From Atrichornis clamosus (Eukaryota > Chordata > Aves > Passeriformes > Menuridae), in assembly GCA_013400975.1 (NCBI GenBank), contig WBMZ01002697.1, positions 62,001-126,000 of the forward strand: 64,000 nt of DNA. Reading direction: 5' to 3'. Made by a program: the position numbers and the translations under genes. Below are positions 25,981 through 39,500 of the stretch, in pieces (within the stretch, counting starts at the first letter, position 1; every line of letters starts with the position of its first letter). The notes under the pieces are model-generated. The model was not told the origin of the DNA. It did no database searches and was given only the letters and a program-made list of their open reading frames with translations.

Positions 25981-27450
25981 GCTCCCCAGATTAAAACCTG
26001 AGGCTGGCAGTACATCAAGAACCAGAATTTGTTCCAGATTTAAGCAAATGCAGGATGGCAGGTGTACAATGGAATTTAGGTCAGGCAGGGCAGAGGGATC
26101 AACAGCACAGAGCCACAGGCTCCAGTTCTAACTAATCAAAGACTGGCCAGGGGTTTAGTCCTGGCAATTGAAGTGGCAAACTGAGAATAATTACATGTTT
26201 GGGAAAAACATCCCCTTGGGCGTTCGTAGTCAGCCCAGATCACTGGAAATGATTGTGATAAAAGGCATAATGAAATAACCAGGGTGGCTGGTAGCAGCCA
26301 GAACATCTACTGCAATAATCATGATCCAGACTCCAACAGAAATTCTAGAGGATGAGGCAAGAACCAGTCTGTAGGGAAGTGCAGCTGTGTAGCTCTTTGA
26401 GAATCCAGAAATTTTAAGACTCCTATATAAGAATAAGAACAATGTGGCACATTAGACTTAGCAGAGAACTCAGAGAAAAAAATTCTTTTTTTTCTATGAC
26501 TGATGCAAAATATGTAAAAATATTGTTTGGAAAATTGCTTTTCATTTCAGGCATGTGTTCAACGAAGTCTTTGCAGGAACATGAAGATGTCTGCAGAAAT
26601 CTAAAGTACATAAATCCAAGGAAATACCCTTGGGGTTAAGAAGTAGGATGTAACGTAAATTATTCATAGCTGGAAATTAGCAATTAGTCATTTGGTGACA
26701 GAGGAGACAGGAAGCTCAAGCCAAGTGTTCATGAGGGGTTCTAGGCCCTGTTTCAGTCAGGCTGCAAAGTGACAACCAGAACTTTTGGCCGAGGAAAAGC
26801 CACAACACACCCAGTGAAGAAGAGGTTGTGCTGCGGTGACTCAGAGAGTCTCGGAGCGTGTGAGCAAAGTTCTGTTCTCCAGGGACTCAGAGGGCTGTGA
26901 AATGAGAAGACGAAGACATTGCCCACAGGTGAGCTGCCAAAAAAGCTGTGCCTTGAAAGCTGTCCCTCAGCCAGTGGAATTCACCTCACTCCATGGGGTC
27001 ACTCATTTAGGATCATATGAGTACACCAAAATATGGCACTGGGGTTAAATATTGCACCATTATTTTGAGCACTTTGGGGCAGGGGCAGAGTGACCTAAGC
27101 ACTTCCAAAGTGAGTATTTGCTACTCACGGGTCCCTCATGCTCTCTGGGGACTGTGGATATCTGCTCTTGGAAAGAAACCAGAGTGAAAGGATTCAAATA
27201 AATATGGGAATTGGAAATGTATGAAGATAAAATAAATGTAATTTATGGTAATAAATATAATAAACAGACCTGCAAAAAAAAAAGGCAACTATTTTAAAAA
27301 TTGATGTTTTAACATGCTTAGAGGAGTTATGTCACTTAACTAATGTGCTGGTTTTTGGGAACTCCTTTGGTAACGATTTATTTTAAAGTATAAAAACTAG
27401 AAAAATGCAATGAAACTAAATGTGTGTAAAATAAATGAATACACTTTGCC

Positions 27451-27535
27451 AGGTGACCCTTCCCATGGCAGGAGTGTTGAAACTAGATGATTTTTAAGGT
27501 CCCTTCCAACCCAAACCAGTCTATGATTCTCTGAT
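27451..27535 (+). mobile_element. CR1 LINE 3' terminal fragment, forward strand
   Basis: Only the last 85 bases or so are left: 'cttcccatggcagg', then 'aaactagatgatttttaagg', 'tcccttccaacccaaacc', and the tail 'tctatgattctctgatt'. The extreme truncation is ordinary for CR1, which is copied from its 3' end and usually stops early. Confidence 0.88.
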
Positions 27536-29580
27536 TATAATTCAAATAAAGAATTTGTGACCTTTGGGGCCAAACATTGATAACATGGGTTTTAAAGATC
27601 TACAGAATTTTAATTTTAACATGAAAATGCACTTTTATTTTAAAATACTATTAATAACATGTATAACACATATAAGTTTATTTAAGATGTTAATTTATTG
27701 CAACAACTTGGTTTCAGAGTTTCAATGTATGCAGCAGATTTAGGGCAATAGATCAGGCAGCTATTTCCTAGGAGATTGAGACCTCCATTTGAATTTTCCT
27801 ACCAAAAAAAAAAGAATCAGTGTTGACAGTCTGGTTCTTGGTGCTGGAATAATTTTAAAAGGTCTGTGTATTTTTTACCTGCAACTTGTTGTACAGAAGA
27901 AAAGAAAATGTTTACAAGGCTGAGAGCAACCACAGTATGTAAAGAAACTGTTAAAACAGGGCACATATATGGGTCAAGGAAGAGTTTCCATGGAGTGGGA
28001 AAAGCAGAGAAAGAAGATTTAGGAGACAGAAATAATTACTGAGAGAATTTTTGGCATGTGGACACTCTCAGGATAGAGCCAGTCAAACAGCCATTTGAAG
28101 TGAAGTTGGCCAGCTTGTGCTGTATGAGCAGCACAGCAGTGAGGATCACTTTTACAGGCCAGAGGGAGGAAATGAGAAGATTACATATAAATCAACAGAA
28201 TTGGAAAAATGTAATAATATAGAATTCTGACAAATACTGTTTTAAAACACATTCACTTATATAAAAGCTCTTACCAAAGCTGCATATAAACTCATAAGCT
28301 ACCAAGAGTTCGAATAAGAGACTCTGGGGTTTTACTCATAAAAATGTGCTGACATGGTCGGTCACATTTTTTTTTCCATTAACAGTAGGTTCAGAATGTA
28401 CATCCATGCATGGCTTGAAAAGAAAAATGTCCAATTTGGGAAGTCTGGCACCAGCCAGTGAATGAGATTAAGAAAATGAGATCTTAACACAGGGAAAAGC
28501 TCCTGTTTTTCTCCCACAAAAAAAAAGAGTAATCACACTGTCAGCTGCAAAAATGATGCTATTCTAGTGGATGCTGGAACTGTTGCATTGCATTTACTGT
28601 GGCAATGCAAAGTTGACAAAGATATACACATTTCCTTCCTCCTGACTTTATTTCCTTTATTGTGTCTATTTTTTAAACAGAAAATGTTGCTTGCAGGGAG
28701 CAAAAAGCAAATGAAATCAGAGTGAAAGAATTAAGCATGATCAGCCATTTTCTATTCTGTTTAGTGTAAAGGGACCTGATCACAAAATGCTAATTTGATT
28801 GTAGTTCCATCTTTAAACCTGGAAGTAGAATCATGATATTCAAAGTCCTCAGTTAGACAATCAAAATACCACTTAGTTGTGTAAATAATGATCATGTGAA
28901 GTGTAAATGAGCACTTGTACAGTCAGGCTCTCCGTATCTCCACAGAATGGCATGTGGTAAGAAGACAGAACTATTATCTCCTCCAACAACTCATAGTTTA
29001 ATTAACTTATTTGTTCCTGCATGCAGTTATACTGGTGGTATTCCTTACAAGCTCTTATCAGAACTATAGTTAAAATATTCCCTGAAAATGCCTCCTTATT
29101 GGGTTCAATAACCAGAAAATCCTGAAAACACTCGCATTGAAAAAATAATTTTCCACACAATTAATCCTGCAAATACTGTACATTCCAAAACGTACCATTC
29201 CCCTGGTGGCTGAGGCCTTCATGTGATACCAATTAGAAGTCCAAAACTTATAATCTAATCGTTGTATCATGAAATGTCTAAGAAACTTGATAAAAATTAT
29301 CTTGGAGATTTTTATGAATTGATCGTATTTATGGAAGATAATCATATTTCTCCCATTTCCAGCAGAGTAATTTGCATGGGAAAACTGCCGGCTGATCTAC
29401 TGTTGTGGTCACCTGTGACATTTCTCCTTTGTGAAACGGGCAATGATTTGAAGAATGGCAAAGTGTCAATCATTCAGCTCCCCCGTGGGAAGCCACCAAG
29501 CCAACGAGGGCTCTCCCAGAAGGGAGGCAGCTGACAGGGGCTCAGACAAGGTCTGCAAAGGCACGGGTGATGATCTTGTA
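27536..29580. other. Unique AT-rich non-coding sequence
   Basis: AT-rich, with short A and T runs and no exon-like segment with good splice sites. Nothing recognisable is seen. Confidence 0.6.
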
Positions 29581-29805
29581 GGTGCTGGAGGTTTACAGTG
29601 GTTTAAGAGGAAATTGGACAAGTTCATGGAATAGAAATCCACTGAGGGTTATTAAATCTTGGAAACCACGTCTGAAGCTGGGAGTTGTCAGAAGCTGGGA
29701 GAGTTTGAATGGGGAAATCACCTGTGCTTGTTCTGTTCTTGCTCTTTGCCTATGGATGCCATCAGAGTGGACTGAGGTAGGCAGATCTCCAGTGGGATCA
29801 CTTCC
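29581..29805 (+). mobile_element. Old, diverged CR1 3' fragment, forward strand
   Basis: Matches, in order, the 3' region of an older CR1 group found across birds, crocodilians and turtles: 'gacaagttcatgga', 'gggttattaaat', 'gtcagaagctgggag', 'tgcttgttctgttct', then a diverged 'gccatcagagtggactgagg' and 'gcagatctcc' where the family has a 'cactgtcagagacaggatac...tagatggacc' block. Divergence is clearly higher than in the other copies, so this insertion is probably older. Comparison with the consensus is from memory; boundaries are approximate. Confidence 0.7.
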
Positions 29806-32800
29806 CTAACATTTTTATGCAACAAAACCTGTGGAAATTGCCATCTGTTGAAGCCTACATGACTGCTACATGACTTTCTCTCCTCTGGAGAGAAAGACAT
29901 TAAAAAAACCCTCTTCTGTATTTGATAGTTCAATGGGTGTTTGAACAAATAAATAAATAGGCACAGATTTTATTTTTAATGCCTGAAGTTGCAATTTTAT
30001 GGGAACTGTTTTTCAAGAGCCAAAAGAGCTAAAATAGATTTCAAAATATTTGGTAGAAAATATGAGTTAGCCTGTTCAAAGAAAACAGGGCTCGGCTTTG
30101 CATATTTTTCTGTCTGAAAGGTTTCAATCCCTGAAGAGGTTCAACCACTTGCCTATTCAGAAACAGGACAATAAAAAGAGCTGGTTTTGTGGTAATCCAG
30201 TCGCACCAGTTGGAGACGCACCAATGTTCAGATGATAACCCAGGTGAAACACCGCACGGGGATTCCAAATGCCAAACACCCCCTGCTGCAGGGTGTGAAA
30301 TGCAGGTTTGCTCCCACCTCCCCACGTGAGGGGACTCTGCACCCCTGGGGTACCACAGGCTGAGGAGAAGGGCTGATTTTAACCTCTGAGTTTACCGTCG
30401 GCCCACATAAAGCCAGCAAATAAGGAATTGCATTGGAGAAGTTACTTTCACCACAGACACAAAGCAGATAGGAGAAGATGAAAGTTAATTCCCCACTAAG
30501 GAGGGGAGTTAATAAATTAAAGCACTAGATAACACCAAGAGAATGTTGGCTCTAGGAAAATCCAATAGGTGGGCCAACTGCTTAACAATGCCAAAATTAA
30601 ATGCAAATATTTAAAAACAGTATCATCTGGAAATTACAGGGATAGAGACAAAACAGCTACTAAAGACAGACAATTTTTACCAGGATGGCGACAGAGGTGG
30701 GAAAGCTTTCATTTTATTGATCAGAGCTATAAAATGTGAATGTTGTGCACACATGTGTCTGCCATCTGCAGAGCCTGGCAGCCCGTGGGCTGGCTGTGCA
30801 GGCAATCACAATTTCACATTATGAATGATAAGAAAGTAATACAGTGGCAGCAGTGGCTCGTGGTGTGCTCCACCACGCAGGTGGTGTTTACAGATAAACG
30901 CCTTTTTGGAATGAGCACTTGAGGTCAAAATCATCCAGGGAGTTGTTTGAGCAGGGAAACAAACAACATTAAAATAAATATGATCCTACTGCAACCCTTC
31001 CTGTTCAGCCGTTGTGTTTATGGCAGAGTCCCAAGGGGAGCAGTTCCCCTTTGTAGCCCTGCAGTGCACCTGCCACCTTTGCAGAGCAAACCCACACCTC
31101 TGTTTTATCTTGGTAATCTCTGTGTGCCCTCCTCATGCTCACAGGCCGTGCCATCCAAGAGAACATCCACGTTTACCCTGTAATATTATTTTCATGAATT
31201 GCATCATGAAGGAATAGATTGAAACAGACACCTTGTGCAAGCGAAAATCAGTTCTATTTAAAGGAAGTTATAAACAAAATAAAGCACCACATCTTTGGCA
31301 GAGCAGTATACATTGAACAGTTCATAACTGTTCCTACCAGAATGATGAAGACTAAGTTTCATAGCCAGCCTTGGCTTTCAGACACAGTTACACACCAAAA
31401 CGTGCTATTCACTGTGATTTAAAGTAGGCAGTCACCACAAAGGTGAATTAAGACACTCCCGGTTTGGTGAGATCAGCTCTGCAGTGTTGTACCTGTATTT
31501 ACATACATGGTTAACCTACAGAGTGGAAACAAATCATACCAGCTCAGAGCTGCCTGAGCAAGAGTGAACGTGTGATTTAGTGCTGGTTTGGAAGAATAAT
31601 ATGCAATGGTATGAACGGCTGGTCCCAGGTCCATTAACAACAATCAGAATCTGGTCCTTCTAATACCAAATTATTTTGTGAGAGTGTTTTCTTCTGTTTG
31701 GTTCTGTGTTCAGCTAAAACAAGGAAAAACATATGTTACCATTTTCAGTGCAGACAGAAGGCGTCCTTGGCTCCTTCATCTTCTGAAATGCATCCATCTT
31801 CCCAATTAAGTATTTAATTTTATTGTGGATTTAAAAGACTTAAACTCATCCCTGTGCTCTCTACAAGTTGTGTTTACAACACTCCCTGAGCAAAGACATG
31901 CAGAAAAGATTTGGGAAAGCTACTTCTTTTTTTCTGAATCTGGAAGGAAAATCAAAAGTGAAAACCTAAAAATGTCAAACTTTCATCAATACTTTTGAGT
32001 TTACTGTAATTGAGTGCAAAAGTTTGACTCAGCAAAATATAGACATCAGTAAGGAAACAGCTTATCTGCTCAAAATACTGTTAAAAATACAATGGCAAGA
32101 CCATGCTGGGTATTTCAAGATCCTTATAAAAAATAAATACATGGGGAAGATGCAGAGTAAATGATAAGGCAGACGTTTATACAATCTTTTTACAGAGTCC
32201 AGAGCAGAGTTCTGTGTCACTGATGGTTACTTTTGGTAAACACATTCAATTGCTCAGAATCGGGGAGCCTTCACTAATTTTCTCTTTGCAGGCAGCAGAG
32301 ATAAGAAAAGTGCACAGCCAGCTTTTTTAGTGCTGCTAGAGCCTTGGAGCTGCGTTTTAGCACAGATGGTACAGAGGTGGAATAAAGTCTCATATTTCTT
32401 TCCAATAATAGCTATCATTTTTAGGGAATTATATTTGCAAGGTACTTATCTACTTCTCATATATACACATTTACATATAGATAGACATAAAAATAGATTA
32501 AAAATAAGCATTTCTACACATAAGAAAAGGCCACTAAAGGCAGAGTGTTGAGTATCTCCTTCAGCAGACTTCCTGGGGGCTGCCTGCTGTGCTTCAGGAC
32601 AGAGCGTATCGTGCGCTGCCTCGGGGATTTATTTCAACTTACATGGCAATCCACTGTGAAATTATGATTTTTCAGTGCTGAGTGACTGTTCCTGCCAGGA
32701 AATGAGGTTTATGAATGCTAATGATATATGATTGGAGCCCACCACACAGCCCTTTTCCCTCTACTGCAGAGGAAGACTCACAGCTATGTGCCAGGAGTGA

Positions 32801-35389
32801 GCGTCTCCTTCCCCACTCCGCACCACAGGGTTTGGAGAAAGTCCCAGGATCTGTTTAGGATTAACTTCGGAGACTTTCAGGATAGAAATTTCCCCCTCTA
32901 CCCCAAATGCATCCAACAACAAATACAAGAAAACCTTAGGAGAGGGGCTCAGCACCAAATAAAGTTGAGTAAAGGGAATCTAATCTTGTCTTCTTCCACT
33001 CCAGCCAGAAAACCAGTCACAATATAAAGACACACACCATTAAGGTCCTTCCTGAAAAGGGATAGTTCTTGGATTCAAGACATCACTTTTCCCATTTATC
33101 TGCAGCCAAAGTGATGCCAACAGATCACAAATATACACCAGGAGAACTGGTGAGAAAATTGGAATTATCATAGGAAGACCTTAGGTGCCAACGATGTCCA
33201 ATGAACTCTAATAGCTGGGGTTTCTCTTCTTGAAAACAATAGGGCTTAATGACTTTGTTTCTAGGTTTTGGTGTGTCACTGGGGTTTTGACAAATTTAAC
33301 ATCTACACAGCAGTAGAATATGAAGGGCACATTTCTCTGTACACCAGGGTTAGAAGGCAGCTATGACTAAGTTAGAGGAGATAAAATTTGTGACTACATA
33401 GCTCATATTTTTAAAAAATACTCTGGTTCTGACTCAAAATCTTCGGGATCACTCTACGAAAACTGTATGTTTCCTTGTCTGATACTGATTTTAATTGCAG
33501 CTAGTTAGCTTTAAGCGCTTTACATACCTTGTTTGTCTGAGGATGAGAGGTGGATGATATCTGTTAGATGATATCTTTTCCAGCTGTTAGAAATGTGCAG
33601 TGTTTGAAAGCTAATTTTTAAAAAGTGGACTGGAAGTAACAAAAGATTTAGTTTAAAATGCTCTTAGTGCCACAGTTAAATCCATACTGAACCAATCTAA
33701 ACAATAATTTTATCATGTTCCTTTTCACTATTTGCACCCAAACCTTAGAACACAAATCTTATCCTTCTATTGTTAAATGACACTTTTTGAACCACAGTCA
33801 TTTAACTTTGAATTGCCATGCTTAGTTTTGAAGTTAAGAGTACTAAGGGAAGTCAAGCCCCATATAATTGAAAGCATCAAGTTGTATACCCATGAAAATG
33901 GGATTTAGAGTGGAAATAGCAGCTGATGCTTAACTGAAATAGATATGTTGCAGTAGCAGTTATATATCTGATTTTTAATTCTTCAGATGAGTCGTTTAGG
34001 CAGGAGTTACCAGTGCTGTAATTTTGAAAAAAGGTAAAGGTCAAATATTTTATTTGCAAATCCATGTTCCTTGGTTATTGTATATATCTCTCAATTCAGA
34101 TTTACATGTAAGTAATAAACCTGAAAATATTTTAAGCTGATTAAATGAAAGTGAATTTCATATTACAACATGCTAATACACACCTACAGAATTAATAATT
34201 AGACCCTGAAGGAAATTTAAAGTGATTAATACCTTAAGCGGATAAATAATATAGTTTTATAAGAAGCATGCTAATGAACCAGGCACCTCTGCTCGCAGTC
34301 AGTCCATGTGGGTGGGCCTTGCAGCTGGAAAACACTGAGCTGGGGTCCCTGTGTGGGTGGAAAGGTTCACATCCTAGTTGGAAAATGCCAAAGAAGTCCA
34401 AATATCATTGACCTCAGTGTTTGTGAAGAGTTTCTGCCAAGTTCAAGACAAATCTACAAAGAATAAACAGGATTTTACTCAAAGTCTGATTCACTTCATT
34501 AGCAGAACCAAGTTGTAACTACGACTTGCAACTATTTTCTTAATTTGAACACATTTTATCTACCAACTATTTGGTTTGTTTCTTCTTTTAATTGAACATT
34601 TTAGTAAGGAACCTTGGGAAAGATGAAAGGGTCACAACAGGGATCTTGGAGGATAAACTGTTGTCCTTAAAAGCAATTCCTACTGGAAGAAAATGTGATT
34701 ATTGAGAGGCTGGTGGTGCTAGGGTAAGCACAAGATAAGTCACCAGCTATTTGAAGTAATGTTTCCTTTGATCTGCCAGGCCCTTCCATACATAAGGAAA
34801 TTCAGTGGGGTGCTAAAGGCTTTGCTAATCTTCCTAATGATATGCTGAGGATGCTTAAGGCTGAGGTTAAAGAGGCCTTTCAGTGCAGCTTGACTTGTGA
34901 ACTTTTGAAATACAGAACTAACCCTGCTCTCAATGATATTTGCAAAGCAGCTGCTCACATTAGCAAATGTGTGGGCAACCGTGTGTGTGAGCTCAGGCCA
35001 GAAGGGTTGTGTTAAAAAGAGAACCTTCAGATCAGCTTTGCCCTTAGCAGTGCTGCCCTGGGCAGTGACATCGTGGGATTCCCACAGGGCTTTAGGAACA
35101 AAGTGTGGTAAGAACAAGGGTGGTTTAAAACTCTTGAGGAAAGTGGAGAATCAGAGGGCTGAGCTGGTCCAAATCTTTGACAATTATGATCAGTCAGGTT
35201 GGTGGGCTCAGCACAAATGCTCTTGGGAAGACTCAACCTCCTCACTCTAACATCTAATTTTTAGGTCAACCTTTAATATTACCATGGCATTCAAATTCAG
35301 GCATGAGAGCAGAATCAACATTTGACTAAAGAGGCTGAAAATAAATTGGGGAGCCTTTCATTTGTCAAGAAAGTTCAGGAATCATCCAG

Positions 35390-35417
35390 GGGGAAAAAAA
35401 GAGAGAGAAAGAGAGAT
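35390..35417 (+). repeat. Purine-rich GA simple repeat
   Basis: G and A only, with the core 'gagagagaaagagaga'. A small microsatellite-like tract. Confidence 0.8.
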
Positions 35418-36418
35418 GTGTGATCCATATTGGCACTGCTGAGCTCTGAGTCGTTTGATTTTGCCTGGTGTTCAGTGCTTCACACTCCCTGTGTGCCCTA
35501 AAGCCTGAACACAGCAAGCAGAGCATGTCTGTGTCCTTCAGCCCATTTGAGGCTCAGAAATTGAGACATCTCCCAGGCTGGTGATGTGCCTGGTGTGCTC
35601 GATGTGCTCAGTGCACATAAACTCCACACGGAGTCTGGCAGTCATGGCAACTTTCTTCCCAAAAAGAAGAGATCACCACTTGCACTGCAGCACACTCAGA
35701 TCTCCTCAGCATCCCACAGGGGACGTGCATTCCCAAAGGATAGCTCAGGGGCCTATGAAGTGTCATAGGCTCTCACACATGCAAGATGTTGCTGTTATCA
35801 CACGGGTACAGATGAGACTTGGCTCAGCAGTTGCCGGGATGTGCAGTTGTGGGATGATTTCATGCCAGGATGGTGTCAGAGGTGGCCAGAGCACTGAGAG
35901 AAGGAGCACATGACAGGGTGGAACCAGGGCATGGGCTGCAATGGGAATGAGGCACTGCTGGTGGCCTCTGGCACCAGAGGCAGAACGATCCAGGTGGTTG
36001 GCAGGAACCACTGAAACATCAGGACTGTGGGCTGGAGAGCAGCAGCGTCCAGCAGGAGGGCTGGGGTCAGTTCCTCTGCAGCTGCTGCAGCCAGAGCCAG
36101 CTCTTTTCTCCACACGAGCTGGCTGGGGCAGATCACTTACTCCCAAATTTTTTCCAAGCAGGTTTTCTTAATCAGTCCATTTAAAAACCCAGTAGGGAGC
36201 TTGTGGCAAGAAATAGAAAAGCACCTTCCTCTGTTGGCAACAACTGCAACCTACCTGCCAGTCTGTGCTGCATGGAACAGCCAACCTCCCTCCAAGGAAG
36301 ATAATATCCCTAAACACAGGCTAAAGCCTAATTTTCAGACACTCTCAGTTGTCCAAGTACTATTCAGTTGTTCCATGAAAAGCAAAATACCTTTAACAGG
36401 AGAAATCCCCCACTTCAG

Positions 36419-36512
36419 AAAATCACACATTCTAGTGGTTAGAGCACTTCTGTGGGAGGTAAGCATTGAGCCATCTCAACCAAAGGAAAAAGAAATATTC
36501 CTTACATTGCAG
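36419..36512 (+). other. Exon-like segment containing a tRNA-like A box (hypothetical)
   Basis: Seen: an acceptor-like 'cccccacttcag' and a perfect donor (GCAG|GTAAGTG, GT at 36513), with 94 bases open between them in one frame (peptide includes HILVVRALLWEV; phase 2 in, 0 out). A second donor-like site follows base 36458. The words 'tagtggttagagca' at about 36433-36446 resemble the A-box head of tRNAs and tRNA-derived SINEs, but no matching B box is found at the expected distance. It could be an ancient SINE scrap, an exon, or chance. Confidence 0.18.
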
Positions 36513-39500
36513 GTAAGTGCTTTAATAGGTGGTCTATGGGCAATGAGTAGAATGCAAGTTTTGAAGCACTGCTTTGGAATTTAGCTGTCCTGGGTTTGTT
36601 ACTGTCATTATTTGCTTGGTCTTGTCTTATCTGGGTACTTGAGTCACTGCATTCCTGAGAAAAGTACCAGCATTTTCATTCGAAATGGCAGAGTGACATT
36701 CAGCTGCTTTCAACTGGTCTATTTTTATATCTGACTGCACACAAAATTTAATTCTGTAAAAAATGGATAAGTTTTGAGAAAATCCACCTGGAAGTGACAG
36801 GTGGGGAATGCTATGAAGCCAAATAGGTTTATGGCTGGGATAAGAACCAGTTTTAATGCTGTTAAGACTCAGCTTCTGTGCAGAAGCAAGGATGGAGGTT
36901 CTTTGAAAACTTCACTGGCAGAACCCAATTATCAAGAAAAATTAGACAATTGTAGATCTTACTTTGATTTTGAGGAACCAGACTTTAGATATGGAAATCA
37001 GTACACCTCTGCTGGTAAAGGCACCTGTGTGAAACTTGACAAATTCAGACTCATAGTTTATTCCACCAACATTTTGAGTATGGACTATTCCAAATATATG
37101 CTTGGGAGTTTTAGAAAAATAGAAAAAAATACTAATCCTTGTTATTCACTGCTTAGAGAAGTTTTTCTAATGAATAAGCCTCTGTCTATAGTCAGTAAAG
37201 AGACATCTTCAAAAACCATGGTGTGAGCTGGTGAACGGCAAATATCCTTCCCTTTTTAGGTGTCATGGCTGTGGTTTTACCTTTGGCAGGTGTAGTCTAC
37301 TGGATGAAACAGGAGAGGAAACCCAGAGAGAACCTCAAAAACATTTCTGAAAGACATGAAAACCAGTTTTTATTCAGGGCACGCACTTCTTGCCTCACAC
37401 TGAGCAGTTTCTAAGGGCTCCCTCCATGTGTACAGCCAGAGAGGCCAAATAGGGCAGCTAAGTCAAAAGGTGAGATCATGGAAACCACTAATCATTTATT
37501 GCCTCACCTCAGAGACCTCTCAACTACATGTGGCTGCCACTTCCAGGCTTTAAAGTTTCCCCTGTTTTTGAGCCTTTCTGCAAACCCAGAATTGCCTCAG
37601 CCCTGACCCTGCCAAGCAGCCTGGCACGTCATCCACTCCTCAGAGTCGCCGAAGGTACACGCTCCCCCCACCCTCCAGAGGCCTCCAGAAAGGGAACATA
37701 CCCAGGTTATGTCTAGTACATGCTTACACATTATTAAAAAGCATGGATGCTGTCACTGTCTTTCAAAAATTTATCAGAAAAAAAGTCAGTTATTTAAAAA
37801 AAGAGACCATTAGAGCTTTTCTGTTCATGTAGATGAGACTAAAACCATATTCTTCATTCTAAGAGCCAGAACTGCAGATTGGTCTGGGTTGCAGTTTCCC
37901 CCCAGCCACCCTGGAGGGGTTGTGTGAGTGTCAGACAAGTCTCATCTCTCTGTGTGTGGGGAGGGAGAGCAAGGCAGAGACCTGGATACACAAAATGATT
38001 ACATTGTGAGGAGATACAAGCCCTGATTTCAGTTCTGTAATGCCTAACACTAAAAGTCTGTCATCAAGGGGGCTTAGGTGCATAAACACCTTGGAGGATT
38101 GGACAGGAGTGAACCATTTCCACAGGTACAAGTTGGTTGGAAGGTCAGAAAACCACTTTTACCTTCTGAATACCAATCAGCACCTCTCTATGGCACTGGG
38201 AAGGGCTCAGGAAGCTCTTTCCAGGCTTTGGCTCTTCACACCACTGCTAAATGCTACTGCATGACCTTTATCAGTGCCCAATATCTCACAGTTCACTTTG
38301 TCTTGGAAGTGGAGTATCTATAAAATCTATTTTTCTGCACTGAATTGACAACATGGTGAAAAATAAAACATGGCCAGCTCCAGCTAAGTTTTGAATGTGT
38401 AAAATATTAAAATGAAAGCTTATTTACACTTGAACTTCCTGGTTATTATTCTCCGAGGCACATTTTGAGGACCACGTCATTTCAAAATAGGAAATTCCAC
38501 CCGTTTCCTATTCACTGTAGCAAAAAAAATTCTCAAAAGTAAATCTTCCTGCTGTGAATGTCCAAAACTAAGCTAGGCATGTGGTCATAACTGAGGGTCC
38601 TTGAGCAGAAAGTCCTCTCATGAAAATCTTCTCAGCTCTGGGTTGCTGCTCTTCTCACAACAGCTCCTGATACCAAGTGTCTCACAGTCAATGCCACGGA
38701 ATTTGCTGGCTCATAATTCCTCTGATGAGAATGTGGAGGGCCACAAGGCTGTTTCTCAGAGACAGGAGTTCACCACCACTCAGAAATATCTGGAATTGTT
38801 TATTTGTGTGGATATGTATGAACACAGAGATAAGTGTGTGGGTGCGTGTTTATATATTTAACTAAGCAGAAGTAAACTTTCTGGATGGAAGCTGATAATG
38901 GTCAAATTAAAGCAAGCACTGAAATGATTGCTAAAATAATCAAAAGCCCCTTTTGTGTCCTCACAAAACAGGTCCTCACTGAAACTGTTAAGTGCTAGTG
39001 TTAAAGTAACTAGTGCGTGGAAATATAGAAAATTGTACCAGATACACTAACTGCTGCATAAGACAAAGAACATAAATTGGGCCAAATCTTGATGCTGTTT
39101 ATATGAAGCAAAAAAAATAGTTGAATTTAAAGAGACACAATGTTCAACCAGAGAGAAAACAACAAAGAAAGAAAGAGAGCTGGAACAACACCCAGGTTAA
39201 GTGAAGTGTCATGATGCAACGTGTAAGAGGTAACAACCGTGGCCTGCGCATGCTGAAAATTGAACAAAGCAGAAAACCTCAGTTTTAAACTTAAGAGGAC
39301 GTGTGGTTACGTGGTCAGATGAGAGGACAGAGTGCCAAGAGGCTGCTGGCATCTAACAGCAGATGAGCATCTGAATCACCCTGGCCAGTCACGAGTTCTT
39401 CGTGTTTCATGGAAACCAAAATGAGCAGGGAAGAGCCTCACTGGAAACCAACACTGCCTCTTAGAGCTGCTTTCCAAGTCAGGTCATGGACACAAATATT

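Larger units (their letters stand above)
13607..27450. other. Unique non-coding sequence with scattered exon-like segments
   Basis: No recognisable gene in nearly 14 kb. The stretch holds the two exon-like segments at 16333-16437 and 18545-18660, a weak 46-base one at 26883-26928, an A run (18793-18809), a small tandem duplication (16766-16797), a pyrimidine-rich tract (21786-21862), a possible retroviral LTR scrap (21406-21520), and a CpG-rich patch (25780-25980). Parts such as 13.88-14.09, 18.23-18.45 and 22.75-23.15 kb have the mixed, repeat-free texture often seen in conserved non-coding elements. That can only be tested by alignment. Confidence 0.55.

Noticed and set aside
26883..26928. 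46-base segment between CTCCAG| and a GTGAGC donor
   Set aside because: The signals are acceptable, but the segment is short, one frame stops at once, and the rest gives no further support.
34740..35250. Protein-like reading across both strands, suggestive of a decayed processed pseudogene
   Set aside because: The plus-strand reading includes NDMLRMLKAEVKEAFQ and looks protein-like, but it is broken by stops and frameshifts, has no poly-A tail or family match, and frames this long are common by chance.
36027..36584. 185-codon plus-strand open frame
   Set aside because: The alanine/serine-rich start comes from a GC-rich run, and the rest has no recognisable family. The splice-bounded part is reported separately with low confidence.
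36801..37226. 141-codon plus-strand open frame
   Set aside because: It opens at GTG (first ATG at 36813), shows no recognisable domain and has the AT-rich composition of its surroundings. Frames of this length are expected by chance in a window this size.
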